64,000 bases of DNA from Pseudomonadota bacterium (lineage in GTDB: Bacteria; Myxococcota_A; Polyangia; GCA-2747355), in contig JADJTL010000001.1 of assembly GCA_016711215.1 (NCBI GenBank), forward strand, positions 186,001 through 250,000. The letters run 5' to 3'. Below the pieces are notes generated by a model. The model was given only the letters and a program-made list of their open reading frames with translations, did not search any database and had not been told where the DNA came from. Below are positions 17,639 through 26,684 of this stretch, one piece after another. Within the stretch, counting starts at the first letter, position 1, and the number at the start of each line of letters is the position of its first letter. Both the position numbers and the translations under genes were made by a program.

Positions 17639-19549
17639 TCAGGCGGCGGGCACCAGTCTCAGCGTGCCGCGCCGGGGCGCGATGCGCTCGACCCGCAGCA
17701 GCAGCTCCTCTCCAAGCCGGTAGCTGCCAGCCCGAGCCCCCAACAGGCCGTCCGCACCGCTGTCCGCCAGCCGCACTTTGTAACCGCCGCCGACCTCGGC
17801 GAGGACCCAGGCCCGCTGGGGTAGAGCGCGATCTTGGCGCGCGACGAACTCGAGCGCCCAGCGCTGCGTCACGCTGCTCTCGAGGCGTCGCATCGCGTGC
17901 TCGACGCGTTCGATCGTCGTCAGCAGGGGCTGGAGCGAGGCCTCGTCGTAGGGTGGGGGCTCCCCGGCCAGGTGCGCGACGATTTGCTGCTGCAGCACGA
18001 GGTCGCCGTAGCGGCGCAGCGGCGAGGTGACCTGGGTATAGGCGCCGAGGCCAAGGGCCCAATGGGCCTCGGGGCGCAGCGAGAGATAGGCGGGCGTGAG
18101 GAGACCGCGTAGAGCCACCAGCGCCAGCGGGTCGGTTGGGTCGAGCGTCGGCAGCGGGGCGGTCGGGGCTGCCTGCGCGCGGTAGATCGTCGGCAGCTCG
18201 CGCTCACGGCTGAGCTGGGCCGCCAGCTCATTGGTGAGGATCATCAGCTCGGCGACGATGCGGCGGGACGAGGAGGCGGCATCGATTGTCCGCACCTCGA
18301 CGGCCGCGGTTTCGCGATCGACGCTGAGCTTCCATTCGTGGCGCTGGAGCAGCAGCGCCCCCTGTGTCCGCCGCCGTTCGCGGCGGGCGCGCGTCAGCGC
18401 GTCGAGACGCTGCAGTTTACTCGTCAGCGCGTCCGTCGCCGCCTCCGTGGCCGCCAGCAGCGCGTCCGCCTGCTCGTAGCTCAGGCGCCGCTGGAGGACG
18501 ACCCACGCCCGCTGCCACGAGCTCCGCACGACCGTGGCCTCGTCATCGAGCCAGATCGAGGTCCGCAGGACGGGTCGAGCCGCGCCCGCGCGCAAGCTGG
18601 CCTGATCGCAGCTAATGCGCTCGGGGAGCATGTAGAAGCGACCCGTCGGCAAATACACCGTCGTTGCGCGTCGTGCTGCCTCGTCGTCGATCGGATCGCC
18701 GGGGCGCACATATGCGGTGGCGTCGGCGATGTCGATATCGATGCGCCAGAGCGTGCCATCGGCGCCGATCGATAGCGCGTCGTCGACCTCGCGCGTGTCG
18801 GGATCGTCGATCGCGAAGTCCGCGCTGAGCGGCGCGCTCGGCGGCCTGAGCTCCAGCGCCTCGGCCTGCGCCAGCGCGGCCGGCGGGTGTGCCTCGCAGA
18901 GATCGGCGCGAAGGACCTCGAGCACCGCCGTCGGCGGCAAGTAGCCGTCGCGCAGCAGCAGCTCGAACACCTGCTCAGCCGGGTCGCCGCCGAGGGAGGC
19001 AAGGCCCGGCTCCAAGGCGCGGTCAGGGTAGCCGCGCAACCAGCGCTCGAGGCGCTGTGCCAGCGCTGCGTCGAGGGGGCAAGCGGTCAAGGCGGCCTGC
19101 GTGGTCGCGAGCTCTGTGGCGCTGCGTTGCTCTGCGGCGCGCATCTGGTGCAGTTGCTCGATCTCGGTCGAGGAGCGCCGCGTCAGCAGGCGCCCGCGAC
19201 GGCGGAAGAAGACTCGATCGGCGAGGAGGGCGCGATAGACGGCCGAGCTGTGCAGGGCATCATCGCGATCGAAGAAGAGCCGCGCGAGCGCCGGCGCCTC
19301 GCGCGGCGCGTCGTCGTCGTCCTCGAGGGCGGCCCACAGCAGGCCGACGTCGACCGCGGACTGCAGCGGCTCTATTTGCGCAAGCAGCGCAGCGATCGAC
19401 GGCGCGCTGTGGCGGAAGAGCACCTTCTCCGGGGCCACGCGCTGCACGCGACCATGGAGGTCGCGCACCTGGAGGCGCTTGGCGTTCTCCTCGGCGACCT
19501 GCCCGGTGGTGAGCTCTTCTTCGCTGAGGTACTCGACGATGACGGCCAT
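17639..19549 (-). CDS. RNase II/RNB-family exoribonuclease
   Basis: 636 residues from the internal ATG (MAVIVEYLSEEEL); an upstream in-frame start would add 11 Arg-rich residues. The RNB catalytic core is clear: AIDDPDTREVDDAL (246-259) supplies the metal-binding aspartates, followed by RPGDPIDDEAARRATTVYLP and the substrate block GAYTQVTSPLRRYGDLVLQ. These enzymes degrade single-stranded RNA 3' to 5'. The N-terminus is a short OB-like domain of the VacB-like proteins found outside Gammaproteobacteria, and the S1 tail is short. It may be called rnb or rnr; neither is certain. Confidence 0.9.
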   Translation of the reverse strand: MAVIVEYLSEEELTTGQVAEENAKRLQVRDLHGRVQRVAPEKVLFRHSAPSIAALLAQIEPLQSAVDVGLLWAALEDDDDAPREAPALARLFFDRDDALHSSAVYRALLADRVFFRRRGRLLTRRSSTEIEQLHQMRAAEQRSATELATTQAALTACPLDAALAQRLERWLRGYPDRALEPGLASLGGDPAEQVFELLLRDGYLPPTAVLEVLRADLCEAHPPAALAQAEALELRPPSAPLSADFAIDDPDTREVDDALSIGADGTLWRIDIDIADATAYVRPGDPIDDEAARRATTVYLPTGRFYMLPERISCDQASLRAGAARPVLRTSIWLDDEATVVRSSWQRAWVVLQRRLSYEQADALLAATEAATDALTSKLQRLDALTRARRERRRTQGALLLQRHEWKLSVDRETAAVEVRTIDAASSSRRIVAELMILTNELAAQLSRERELPTIYRAQAAPTAPLPTLDPTDPLALVALRGLLTPAYLSLRPEAHWALGLGAYTQVTSPLRRYGDLVLQQQIVAHLAGEPPPYDEASLQPLLTTIERVEHAMRRLESSVTQRWALEFVARQDRALPQRAWVLAEVGGGYKVRLADSGADGLLGARAGSYRLGEELLLRVERIAPRRGTLRLVPAA

Positions 19550-19621
19550 CAGCCGCGGATAGTAGCACCTGTGCTGCCTCAAGCTCTGGAGGCCTTCGGC
19601 CTTGCGGTCCAGGCGCCGAGC

Positions 19622-20545
19622 TCAGGGCGGCAGCGCGGCGTCGCGCGCACCTGGGAGCTCGAGCAGCAGCTCGCGCCAGGCAGGCGGAAGCAGCGCCCTG
19701 TAGAGGTAGTCGTCCCAGGCGACGGACTCGGCATGGAGCAGCGGCCCCCCCAGGCCGAGCAGCCTCCCGCCGCCGTAGAGCTCGTCCCCCGCCAGCGGGT
19801 GTCCGATCGCGGCGAGGTGGGCGCGGATCTGATGGCGCGCGCCGCTGCAGGTCGTCGCCCGCACCAACGTCCACTGGCCGAGGCGCGCGAGCGGTTGCAC
19901 GGCGGTGCGCGCAGGCCGACCCGGCCCCGCGGCGATCGCCGTCGCGCGCACACGACGCCGATCGCCCGGGAGCGCCTCGATCGCCAGCGTCACGTTCGTC
20001 GCCTGGCCAAGCGCACCGCCGACGAGCGCCAGGTAGCGCTTGGTCACGGCGCGCCGCGTGAAGCGCGCACGCAAGGCCTCGTAGGTCGCCGCGTCGCGGG
20101 CCGCCACCAGGACACCGCTCGTTCCGCCATCGAGTCGGTGGACCAGCCCTGCCTCGCGCCCCTGCGCGCCGACCAGCGCGCATTCGGGGAAGCGCGCCAC
20201 CAGCGCGTTGGCCACGGTCCCGGTCTCGCCCGGTCGCAGCGGATGGCTCGGCATTCCTGGCGGCTTGTCGATCACGATCCAGCGGGCGGTCGTCGCGACG
20301 ACGCTCAGCGTAAGCTCGGGCTGCGGCACGGGCGCGGCGAGGGCAGCAAGCTCCCGCAGCTCGACCGCCTGACCCGCGCGCAGCCGCAACCCCGGCGCCG
20401 GCCGCCGCCCATCGACGCGCAGCGCCCTGGGATCTTCACGCAGCAAGCGCCGCAGCGCGTGGCGACCGAGCGTGGGCAGCTGCTGGCGTAGAAAGCAGTC
20501 CAGTCGCTGACCGTCGCACTCCGGGCCGACGACCCAGCGTCGCAT
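19622..20545 (-). CDS. RluA-family pseudouridine synthase
   Basis: 307 residues from the preferred ATG; a GTG six codons upstream is possible. Residues about 1-65 are an S4-like RNA-binding domain (DGQRLDCFLRQQLP). The catalytic block HRLDGGTSG (136-144) holds the nucleophilic Asp139, and DKPPGMPSHP and KRYLALVGG are further RluA hallmarks. It isomerises uridine in rRNA or tRNA; the target cannot be told from sequence. It starts 47 bp after the transglycosylase gene end on the same strand. Confidence 0.9.
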   Translation of the reverse strand: MRRWVVGPECDGQRLDCFLRQQLPTLGRHALRRLLREDPRALRVDGRRPAPGLRLRAGQAVELRELAALAAPVPQPELTLSVVATTARWIVIDKPPGMPSHPLRPGETGTVANALVARFPECALVGAQGREAGLVHRLDGGTSGVLVAARDAATYEALRARFTRRAVTKRYLALVGGALGQATNVTLAIEALPGDRRRVRATAIAAGPGRPARTAVQPLARLGQWTLVRATTCSGARHQIRAHLAAIGHPLAGDELYGGGRLLGLGGPLLHAESVAWDDYLYRALLPPAWRELLLELPGARDAALPP

Positions 20546-20591
20546 CGTGTCCACCTCTGCCACGCTCTCACCGACCGCGCGCGGTCATGAA

Positions 20592-22664
20592 TCAGGGGCG
20601 CGCGTTGCTGGCCACGGGGGCTGCCGCGGCTGGCTTCGAGGAGCCGCTCCGCCGCTCGGTCTGTGCGGCCGACAGGTAGACCAGAATGCGCTGGCCGACG
20701 AGCAGCGGGGCCGTGGGGCCGAGGTTGTTGATCCGCATCAGGTCACCCACGCTGATGCCGAAACGTCGTGCCACGCGCAGCAGCGTGTCGCCCGGGCGGG
20801 CCGTGTAGCTTTGGCGTCGGCGCCCCTTGCGTTGCTCGTGCGCATCAAGGAATGCTTCGCTTCCGGCGACCGCGACCTCGACGCGATCGGCCGGCAGCAG
20901 CTGCACGCGCGCTGCGGAGAAGTCCGGTGCCACGAAGGCCTGCAGGATCATCTTCGAGACCAGGCGAGCCTGCGGGTCGAGCCCATTCCAGCGCGCGAGC
21001 TCGTTGGTCGTCACCCCGAGGTGGCGCGCCACCCGCTCGAGACCATCACCGAGCACGGTGCGGTAGAAGACGCGCCGCCGACCGGGCAACGCCGCTGGTA
21101 CGTCCTGCGGCAGCGCGACGACCACCGGCGCTTGCTCGGGGGTGGTCGCCGCTGCAGAGGCCGCTGGGCTGGCGGCTTCTGCAGCGCCTTTCCCGGGAGC
21201 AGGGGCGGCTGTGAGCGGCGCGGGCTCTGCGCGCGGCACCAGCAGCGCCAGGCCGGCGCGCAGCGGCGCATCGGCCCGCAGGTCGTTGAGCCGCCGCAGG
21301 GCGCGGGTCGTGGTGCCGTGACGAAGGGCGATCTCCTCGAGCGTTTCGCCGAGCCGCACCTCGTACCAGACCTGCTGTGGCGTGCCCGGGCGTCTGCGCT
21401 TCAGCGCGGCGTAGAAGCGCGTGCTGGTCCCCGCTGGCACCCGTACCCAGACGCCGGCGCGCGGGGGCGTGCGACCGCGGCGCAGCTCCGGATTGAGCAG
21501 GCGCAGCTGCTCGATTGAGCCGCCGCTGGCCCGGGCAAGCTCGCTGAGGGTCATCGAACGCCCGACGCTGACCAGCTCGTGCGTCAGGGCCGACTCGGTG
21601 GCGATGCTCTCGTAGCCGAAGGCCGCGCGGTTGGCGTCGACGATCGCTGCAGCGAGGATCTTTGGCACGTAGAGCGTCGTGTCCCAGGGCAGCCCCGCCT
21701 CGTAGCGGCACAGCCGCCAATAGTCGTTCGTGTTGTATTTCTGCATCGCCTCGACGACCGCGCCGAAGCCCGCGTTATAGGCGGCGAGCGCCAGCTCCCA
21801 ACTGCCCAGCCGGCGATGGAGGTTCTTGAGGTAGCGCAGGGCGGCGTCCGTCGCGCGCTCTGGATTGCGGCGTTCGTCGATCCAGGCGTCGCGCCGCAGC
21901 CCATAGCCTCGGCCGGTGCTGAGCATGAACTGCCAAAGGCCGGCAGCACCCGCGGGCGAGGTCCGCAGCGGGTCGAAGGCGCTTTCGATCATGGCCACGT
22001 AGATCAGCGCACGCGGGAGGCCATGGGCCTTCAGGCGCGCCTCGATCAGCGGCGCGTAGCGGCCAAGGCGGGCCAGCCAGGCGCCGAGGATCGCGCGACC
22101 ACGGGGATCGCGGCGGTAGAACTCGAGGTAACGGACCAGCTTCGCGTCCCAACGGATCGGCAGGTCGGGCAGGTGAAGTGGGGCCAGCGCGCGTGAAGGT
22201 GGGCGCGTACCGGGCAGGGCCTCGTCGGCGTCGAGCGCAGCTGCAGCGTGGGTCTTCAGGCCGGCGCCGGGATTCCAGCTGCTGAGGTGCGCCGTCCCCT
22301 GTGGGCTTGGCGAACGCGCAGCGGCAGCGCCCTCGGGCGGGGCCACGACCACGCCTGCGGCGGGCTGGCGTGGTGGGGGAAAGGTCTCGAGCTCGAAGGC
22401 GCGCAGCGCGGCCTGGGGGTCGGCGAGCGTGATCGCCGCGGCCGCAGCCACAGCGCTCGGCGCGCCTGCAGCGGGGAGCGGGGCGATCCCCGCGCCGACG
22501 GGGCTGGGTGGCGCTTCAGCGCGCAGCGACGAGAGGGGAAGTACGGTGGTGGCCCAGGCGCCGAGGAGCGTGGCGACGAGCTGCAGCGTGCGCGCGCGCA
22601 AGGCGCTCGGAAGGGGCTCGGGCCCCGAGCGGGCTCCGGACCGCGGCGCACGCTCAGTCCGCAT
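20592..22664 (-). CDS. mltD: membrane-bound lytic murein transglycosylase with LysM repeats (MltD-like)
   Basis: 690 residues. After an N-terminal hydrophobic segment and a Pro/Ala linker, the SLT domain (about 205-330) contains the catalytic Glu227 in YVAMIESAFDP, then GAAGLWQFM and AAYNAGFG. The C-terminal half has at least three LysM peptidoglycan-binding repeats (about 435-480, 535-580 and 618-665; last one YTARPGDTLLRVARRFGIS). It cuts glycan strands to 1,6-anhydromuropeptides. No lipobox was seen, unlike E. coli MltD. The start codon lies inside the 3' end of the TatA-like gene. Confidence 0.92.
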   Translation of the reverse strand: MRTERAPRSGARSGPEPLPSALRARTLQLVATLLGAWATTVLPLSSLRAEAPPSPVGAGIAPLPAAGAPSAVAAAAAITLADPQAALRAFELETFPPPRQPAAGVVVAPPEGAAAARSPSPQGTAHLSSWNPGAGLKTHAAAALDADEALPGTRPPSRALAPLHLPDLPIRWDAKLVRYLEFYRRDPRGRAILGAWLARLGRYAPLIEARLKAHGLPRALIYVAMIESAFDPLRTSPAGAAGLWQFMLSTGRGYGLRRDAWIDERRNPERATDAALRYLKNLHRRLGSWELALAAYNAGFGAVVEAMQKYNTNDYWRLCRYEAGLPWDTTLYVPKILAAAIVDANRAAFGYESIATESALTHELVSVGRSMTLSELARASGGSIEQLRLLNPELRRGRTPPRAGVWVRVPAGTSTRFYAALKRRRPGTPQQVWYEVRLGETLEEIALRHGTTTRALRRLNDLRADAPLRAGLALLVPRAEPAPLTAAPAPGKGAAEAASPAASAAATTPEQAPVVVALPQDVPAALPGRRRVFYRTVLGDGLERVARHLGVTTNELARWNGLDPQARLVSKMILQAFVAPDFSAARVQLLPADRVEVAVAGSEAFLDAHEQRKGRRRQSYTARPGDTLLRVARRFGISVGDLMRINNLGPTAPLLVGQRILVYLSAAQTERRSGSSKPAAAAPVASNARP

Positions 22665-22830
22665 CGCTTGCCGTCTTCCTCCCGTCGGGAGCGACTGGAG
22701 CAGCGCGTCGGCCGCGGCGTTTGCACTGCAGGGCGCGGCCGATCGCCGCCCCGAGCCTGCCCGACCGTCGCGCGCCGAAGACGATCGCGAGGATCGCCAT
22801 GATCAGGATCAGCTCAATGAACTCGGCCAT
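22654..22830 (-). CDS. TatA-like small membrane protein
   Basis: A 58-codon gene. It opens with one transmembrane helix (FIELILIMAILAIVFGA, residues 4-20) followed by a Gly-containing amphipathic helix (RRSGRLGAAIGRAL) and a basic tail, the layout of TatA/TatE/MttA proteins (FGxxRxxxLGxxxG). The usual Pro in the hinge is missing. The stop lies 11 bp inside the mltD-like gene, which suggests coupled translation. No tatB or tatC is near. No clear Shine-Dalgarno sequence. It may be an orphan TatA paralogue or a mimic of it. Confidence 0.65.
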   Translation of the reverse strand: MAEFIELILIMAILAIVFGARRSGRLGAAIGRALQCKRRGRRAAPVAPDGRKTASDAD

Positions 22831-22899
22831 GGTGTTATGGTCGGTCGCCTTCTTGAGCTGCCGCAGGATGCTCGCTCACCATCCCCACGGGCGGCGCTC

Positions 22900-24024
22900 T
22901 CAGAACTCCACCGCCAACGAGAGAGTGACGCCGATCTGGTCGCCGGAGCGATCGTCGACCGCCACCGTCTGCAGCTGCGGGTCGATGCGGACGATGGCCT
23001 CATCGCCGCCCTCGAAGGCATAGCTCAGCTCGAGCAGCAGCGAGGCGAGGTAGAAATTGAGGCGCGCGCCGCCGAAGGCGCGGTGGCGAAAGATGTTCGA
23101 CTGGTTGAGAAAGGTGAAGTAGCGCGGATCGTCGAGCTGGGCGCTCGTCTGGTCGGGCCGCGCGTCGATCACGCCCGAGTCGGCGATGATCCAGAGCAGC
23201 TGGTAGCCAGCGTAGGGCGCGATGTTGAGCGTCGCCGCGACGCCAAAGCGCTTCGAGATCGAGAGGTCGAGCGAGGTGACCGTCAGGTCGAAGCCCGGGG
23301 TGTTGAAGACCCGGCTGACGGCCCCGCGGGCGGCGAGCTCGGGAATCGGCCAGCCGTGGAAGCCCTCGTGCAGGGCCAGCTTGAGACCCATGATGCCGGC
23401 CCACATGTTGCTGCCGAGCAGGTGCCGCGCGCCGAGGTTCAGCTCCATGCTGGGCGCCGGAAACCACCACAGGCCCTTGCGGGCCATCAGCGTGACGGTC
23501 GGCGCGATCCCGGGCGGGAGTCCGGCGCTGACCGCGGAGCCCGCCGAAGGCGTGGGATCGGTCGCATACGCTGCCAGCGCCGCCGAGCTCACGGACTCGG
23601 CCGCACGCCAATAGAAATTGCGCTTGACCGGATCCGCCATGTTGGAGCGCCGGTGGCGGTTGATGCTCGTGAAGCCGAAGTCGACACCCAGATGAAAGCC
23701 GCCGAAGCCGATCGTCTGGGCCGGCGCCGTCGTGTCGGGCGCGAAGAGCACGCCGAGCTCGCTCATCAGCGAGCGGAAGCTCTCGTTGTCGGGCTCGACC
23801 CCCTTCGCCGCCAACCCGCCATAGCGCGAGAAGTCGTAGCTGCCGCCACAGGGCAACGTGGTGCCGTCGCGCGTTTGGAAGAAACAGAGCCGCGAGAGAT
23901 TGAGGTCCCAGGTGTCGGCGCTAGCGCGAGGGACGGTCAGCGCCGCGGCGCTGACCAGCGTCACGACGACCAGGAATCGCCGAGCGCTGCTGCTGGATCG
24001 GGACGGAGCTGGAGATCGGAACAT
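22900..24024 (-). CDS. putative outer-membrane protein, unknown family
   Basis: 374 residues from the ATG with GGAAG upstream. Signal peptide: basic Ser-rich start, then FLVVVTLVSAAALTV and cleavage near SADT. The mature part has many short amphipathic strands (QTIGFGGFHLGVDFGFTS, GARLNFYLASLLLELSYAF) and ends IGVTLSLAVEF with a terminal Phe, the usual outer-membrane barrel signature. A longer open frame exists upstream but is low-complexity. It has its own sigma-70-like promoter (24052-24081). Function unknown. Confidence 0.75.
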   Translation of the reverse strand: MFRSPAPSRSSSSARRFLVVVTLVSAAALTVPRASADTWDLNLSRLCFFQTRDGTTLPCGGSYDFSRYGGLAAKGVEPDNESFRSLMSELGVLFAPDTTAPAQTIGFGGFHLGVDFGFTSINRHRRSNMADPVKRNFYWRAAESVSSAALAAYATDPTPSAGSAVSAGLPPGIAPTVTLMARKGLWWFPAPSMELNLGARHLLGSNMWAGIMGLKLALHEGFHGWPIPELAARGAVSRVFNTPGFDLTVTSLDLSISKRFGVAATLNIAPYAGYQLLWIIADSGVIDARPDQTSAQLDDPRYFTFLNQSNIFRHRAFGGARLNFYLASLLLELSYAFEGGDEAIVRIDPQLQTVAVDDRSGDQIGVTLSLAVEF

Positions 24025-24051
24025 CGGTTCTTCCCACGACGTTGGCGCCAC

Positions 24052-24081
24052 AAAATACGCGCGCGCGGCGCAAGCGGTCAA
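24052..24081 (-). promoter_or_regulatory. sigma-70-type promoter for the outer-membrane protein gene
   Basis: Read on the minus strand: TTGACC, an 18-base spacer rich in CG, then TATTTT, about 30 bases before the ATG of the minus-strand gene. Both boxes stand out in the GC-rich context. Confidence 0.6.
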
Positions 24082-24196
24082 CTCCTCAGGCCGGGCGAAC
24101 CCCCCGGGCGCCCTCGCCGGCCGGATCGGACCGCCTTCGAGTGTTGTTGCAAATGCGGCCGTGCTAGAGTCGCGCCCTCTGCGGAGGGAGCTACTG

Positions 24197-25177
24197 ATGC
24201 AAGGCAGAATGAGCTCACGGTGGATCGTGGGTGCAGCGTTGGTGATCGCGATCGCGGCCGTCGGCTCGGAGGCGCACGCCGCGCGCGGCAAGGCCGGCAT
24301 CAGGCAGGCCAAGCGCGCCTTCCGGGCGGGCCAGTCCTTCATGCGCCAGCAGCGCTACGCGGATGCGGTCGTCGAGTTCAAGAAGGCGCATGTGCTGACG
24401 AAGGACGACCTAGTGATGGGGCAGGTGGCGCTGGCCTACGAGAAGGGCGGCGACTACGAGCAAGCCCTGCAGTCGATCCAGCTCTATCGCGAGGCGCTGC
24501 CCGAGGCCGATCGCGCCGCGGTCGATCCGATGGTGGCCCGCTACGAGAAGCTGATCGCTGAGGGCAAGAGCCAGCACCTGCTCGTGCCTGGCGAGGACCC
24601 GCCCGCGGCCACCGAGGCGCCGCCGGCCGCTGCTCCCGCCGCCGCGGCGGAGGCCGCGGGAGCCGAGCCCTTGGAGGGCCCGCAGGCGGGAGCAGCGGCG
24701 ACGGAGGCGACGGGCCTGCTGGACGATGCGGCGCCGCGTCGGCGCCTCTGGACCTGGGTCGCGGCGGGGACGGCCGCCGCCCTGGGGGTCTCGGCGCTCG
24801 TCGTCGGGCTCAGCGCGCAGAGCCGCTACAGTGAGCTCGAGGACCGCTGCGGTGCCAATACGGGCGGGCTTTGTGCGCGAGACGATGTCGATTCGGTTCA
24901 CACGCGCGCGGTGTTGACCGATGTTCTCTGGGGGTCGGCGCTCGCGGCCGGCATCACGGCTGGCGTGCTCTTCTTCGTCGAAGGCCGCGGCAAGTCGTCC
25001 GAGGGTGGGGCAACGACGCCTTCCGAGCGTCGGCATGACCGGTCGGGCGGCGGGGCGGGCGAGCGGCGCGACGACGGTGCCGATGACGACGTCGACGACG
25101 ATTTCGTTCAGTCCATCGACCTGACACCGGTCATCGGCGCGGGTCGCTACGGCCTGGGGGCGGTCGTGCGCTTCTGA
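24197..25177 (+). CDS. TPR-containing membrane protein with signal peptide
   Basis: 326 residues; the ATG follows GGAGGGAG at ideal spacing. Signal peptide (IVGAALVIAIAAVGSEAHA), then two or three TPR-like helices (about 30-115: AGQSFMRQQRYADAVVEFKKA), a Pro/Ala-rich linker, a transmembrane helix near residues 188-208 (WVAAGTAAALGVSALVVGLSA) and another near 245-262, and an Asp-rich region before the end. This TPR-linker-TM plan is common in Myxococcota, typically with unknown role. The lolC/E-like gene starts 32 bp downstream and is likely cotranscribed. Confidence 0.75.
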   Translation: MQGRMSSRWIVGAALVIAIAAVGSEAHAARGKAGIRQAKRAFRAGQSFMRQQRYADAVVEFKKAHVLTKDDLVMGQVALAYEKGGDYEQALQSIQLYREALPEADRAAVDPMVARYEKLIAEGKSQHLLVPGEDPPAATEAPPAAAPAAAAEAAGAEPLEGPQAGAAATEATGLLDDAAPRRRLWTWVAAGTAAALGVSALVVGLSAQSRYSELEDRCGANTGGLCARDDVDSVHTRAVLTDVLWGSALAAGITAGVLFFVEGRGKSSEGGATTPSERRHDRSGGGAGERRDDGADDDVDDDFVQSIDLTPVIGAGRYGLGAVVRF

Positions 25178-25209
25178 GGCGCAGCGATTGACCGCGTCCT
25201 GCGAGCCCC

Positions 25210-26604
25210 ATGATCTACGAGTTCTTTGTCGGCTGGCGTTATCTCTACACGCCCCGCCCCACGCGGCCGCTGGTCGCGCTGGCGGTAGCCTTCGCCCTCT
25301 TGGTGGCTGCGGGGGCCTTGCTCTTCTTCGCCACGCCCTGGCAGGCTGCCGGGGCGATTCTGCTGCTCTGCGGCGTGATCGGCACGGCCTTCGCCGTGAT
25401 GTCGATGTTCTTCAGCGCGTTCACCGCGATATCGGCGCTCGGTGTGGCGCTTGGCGTGGCGATTCTGATCTGGGTGCTCTCGGTCACCAGCGGGTTTCAG
25501 CAGGAGTTCCGTCGCAAGGTGCTGGGCGTCAATGCTCATGTGCTCGTGCTCAAGTACGGCACCGACTTCGCCGAATACCGCCAGGTGATGCAGAAGGCCG
25601 CTGCCGTTCCCGGCGTCGTGGCCGCCGCGCCCTTCGTCTTCAATGAGATGATGCTCGCCCGCGGGAACGGCCTCTCCGGCGTCCTGGTCAAGGGCATCGA
25701 TCCTGCGCGCGCCGCTGGCGTCCTGGACCTGCCACAATACCTCGTGCAGCCCGCCGGTGTCGCGCGCGACCCGCACGCGCTGCAGACGCTACTGACCGGG
25801 CGCGGCATCGTGATCGGCCGCGAGTTGGCGCGCAAGCTCGACGCCAGCGTCGGTGACCGCGTGCGCCTCGTGTCGCCGCTCACCGGCAGCGATGGTGGCA
25901 ACTTGTCGCCAGGTCACGAGCTCCCGCGCGCGCGCGACTTCCGCGTCGCGGGGATCTTCTACTCCGGCTTCGACGAATACGATCGCCGCCTGGTCTACGT
26001 CCACTTGGCTCAGGCGCAGGCCTTCTTCGACCAGGGCGATGTCGTGACCGGCGTCGAGCTCAAGGTCGAGGATGTCTTCGCGGCCGCTGGCGTGGCTCGC
26101 CGCATCGGTCGCGCCCTGGGACCGGACGGACCCTACCGCACCGTGCCCTGGAGCGAGCTCAACAGCACGCTCTTCACGGCGCTGCAGAACCAGAAGCTGA
26201 TGCTCGAGATCGTGATCGGCTTCATCGTCATTGTCGCTGCCTTCAACATGCTGGCCGCGCTCGCAGTGCTCGTGATTCGGAAGACGCGCGAGATCGCGAT
26301 CCTCAAGTCGCTGGGCATGACCTCGACCGGGGTGGCGAGGGTCTTTCAGGGTGCGGGGCTGATCGTCTGGGCGGCGGGCACGACGCTCGGCCTGAGCTGG
26401 GGTTATCTCGGCGGATTGTTGCTCCGGCGCTACGGCTTCCAGCTCGACCCGCGCGTCTACCTCCTGAGCGAGCTGCCGGTGCGGATGGTGCCCCTGGAGT
26501 TCGCGCTGACGGCGGTCTTCGCGCTCTTGGTCTGTTTGCTGGCTACGGTCTATCCGGCCGTGCGCGCGGCGCGCCTCGATCCGGTGCAAGGGCTGCGCCT
26601 GTAG
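25210..26604 (+). CDS. LolC/LolE-like lipoprotein-releasing ABC permease
   Basis: 464 residues. The N-terminal GWRYL start, the periplasmic MacB-like domain (about 105-315) and the C-terminal FtsX block (AFNMLAALAVLVIRKTREIAILKSLGM) match LolC/LolE, the inner-membrane subunit that extracts lipoproteins for transfer to LolA. Compared with the usual family there is an extra stretch of about 35 residues, probably one or two more helices, between RYL and the first TM (residues about 20-75). No LolD ATPase gene lies in the window, so its ATPase is encoded elsewhere. Confidence 0.88.
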   Translation: MIYEFFVGWRYLYTPRPTRPLVALAVAFALLVAAGALLFFATPWQAAGAILLLCGVIGTAFAVMSMFFSAFTAISALGVALGVAILIWVLSVTSGFQQEFRRKVLGVNAHVLVLKYGTDFAEYRQVMQKAAAVPGVVAAAPFVFNEMMLARGNGLSGVLVKGIDPARAAGVLDLPQYLVQPAGVARDPHALQTLLTGRGIVIGRELARKLDASVGDRVRLVSPLTGSDGGNLSPGHELPRARDFRVAGIFYSGFDEYDRRLVYVHLAQAQAFFDQGDVVTGVELKVEDVFAAAGVARRIGRALGPDGPYRTVPWSELNSTLFTALQNQKLMLEIVIGFIVIVAAFNMLAALAVLVIRKTREIAILKSLGMTSTGVARVFQGAGLIVWAAGTTLGLSWGYLGGLLLRRYGFQLDPRVYLLSELPVRMVPLEFALTAVFALLVCLLATVYPAVRAARLDPVQGLRL

Positions 26605-26640
26605 CAGGCTCCTCGCGGCCTAGCGTTCGGCCCGCTGGGT

Positions 26641-26676
26641 GCTCGTCTGGGCGCTCGTCTGGGCGCTCGTCTGGGC
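26641..26676. repeat. three 12-bp tandem repeats between convergent genes
   Basis: Three exact copies of GCTCGTCTGGGC, preceded by a partial copy. They fill most of the 80-bp gap between the stops of the lolC/E-like gene and the FHA-GAF gene. Confidence 0.9.
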
Positions 26677-26684
26677 GTGTCCGC

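Noticed and set aside
18887..20491. Open frame of 534 codons spanning the RNase II and pseudouridine synthase genes on the other strand
   Set aside because: Both genes on the minus strand are well supported by catalytic motifs; this frame crosses their junction and lacks any domain.
24144..24170. Promoter for the TPR-TM gene (TTGTTG, 15 bases, TAGAGT)
   Set aside because: The spacer is too short for a standard sigma-70 promoter and both boxes are weak, so it is not listed as a feature.
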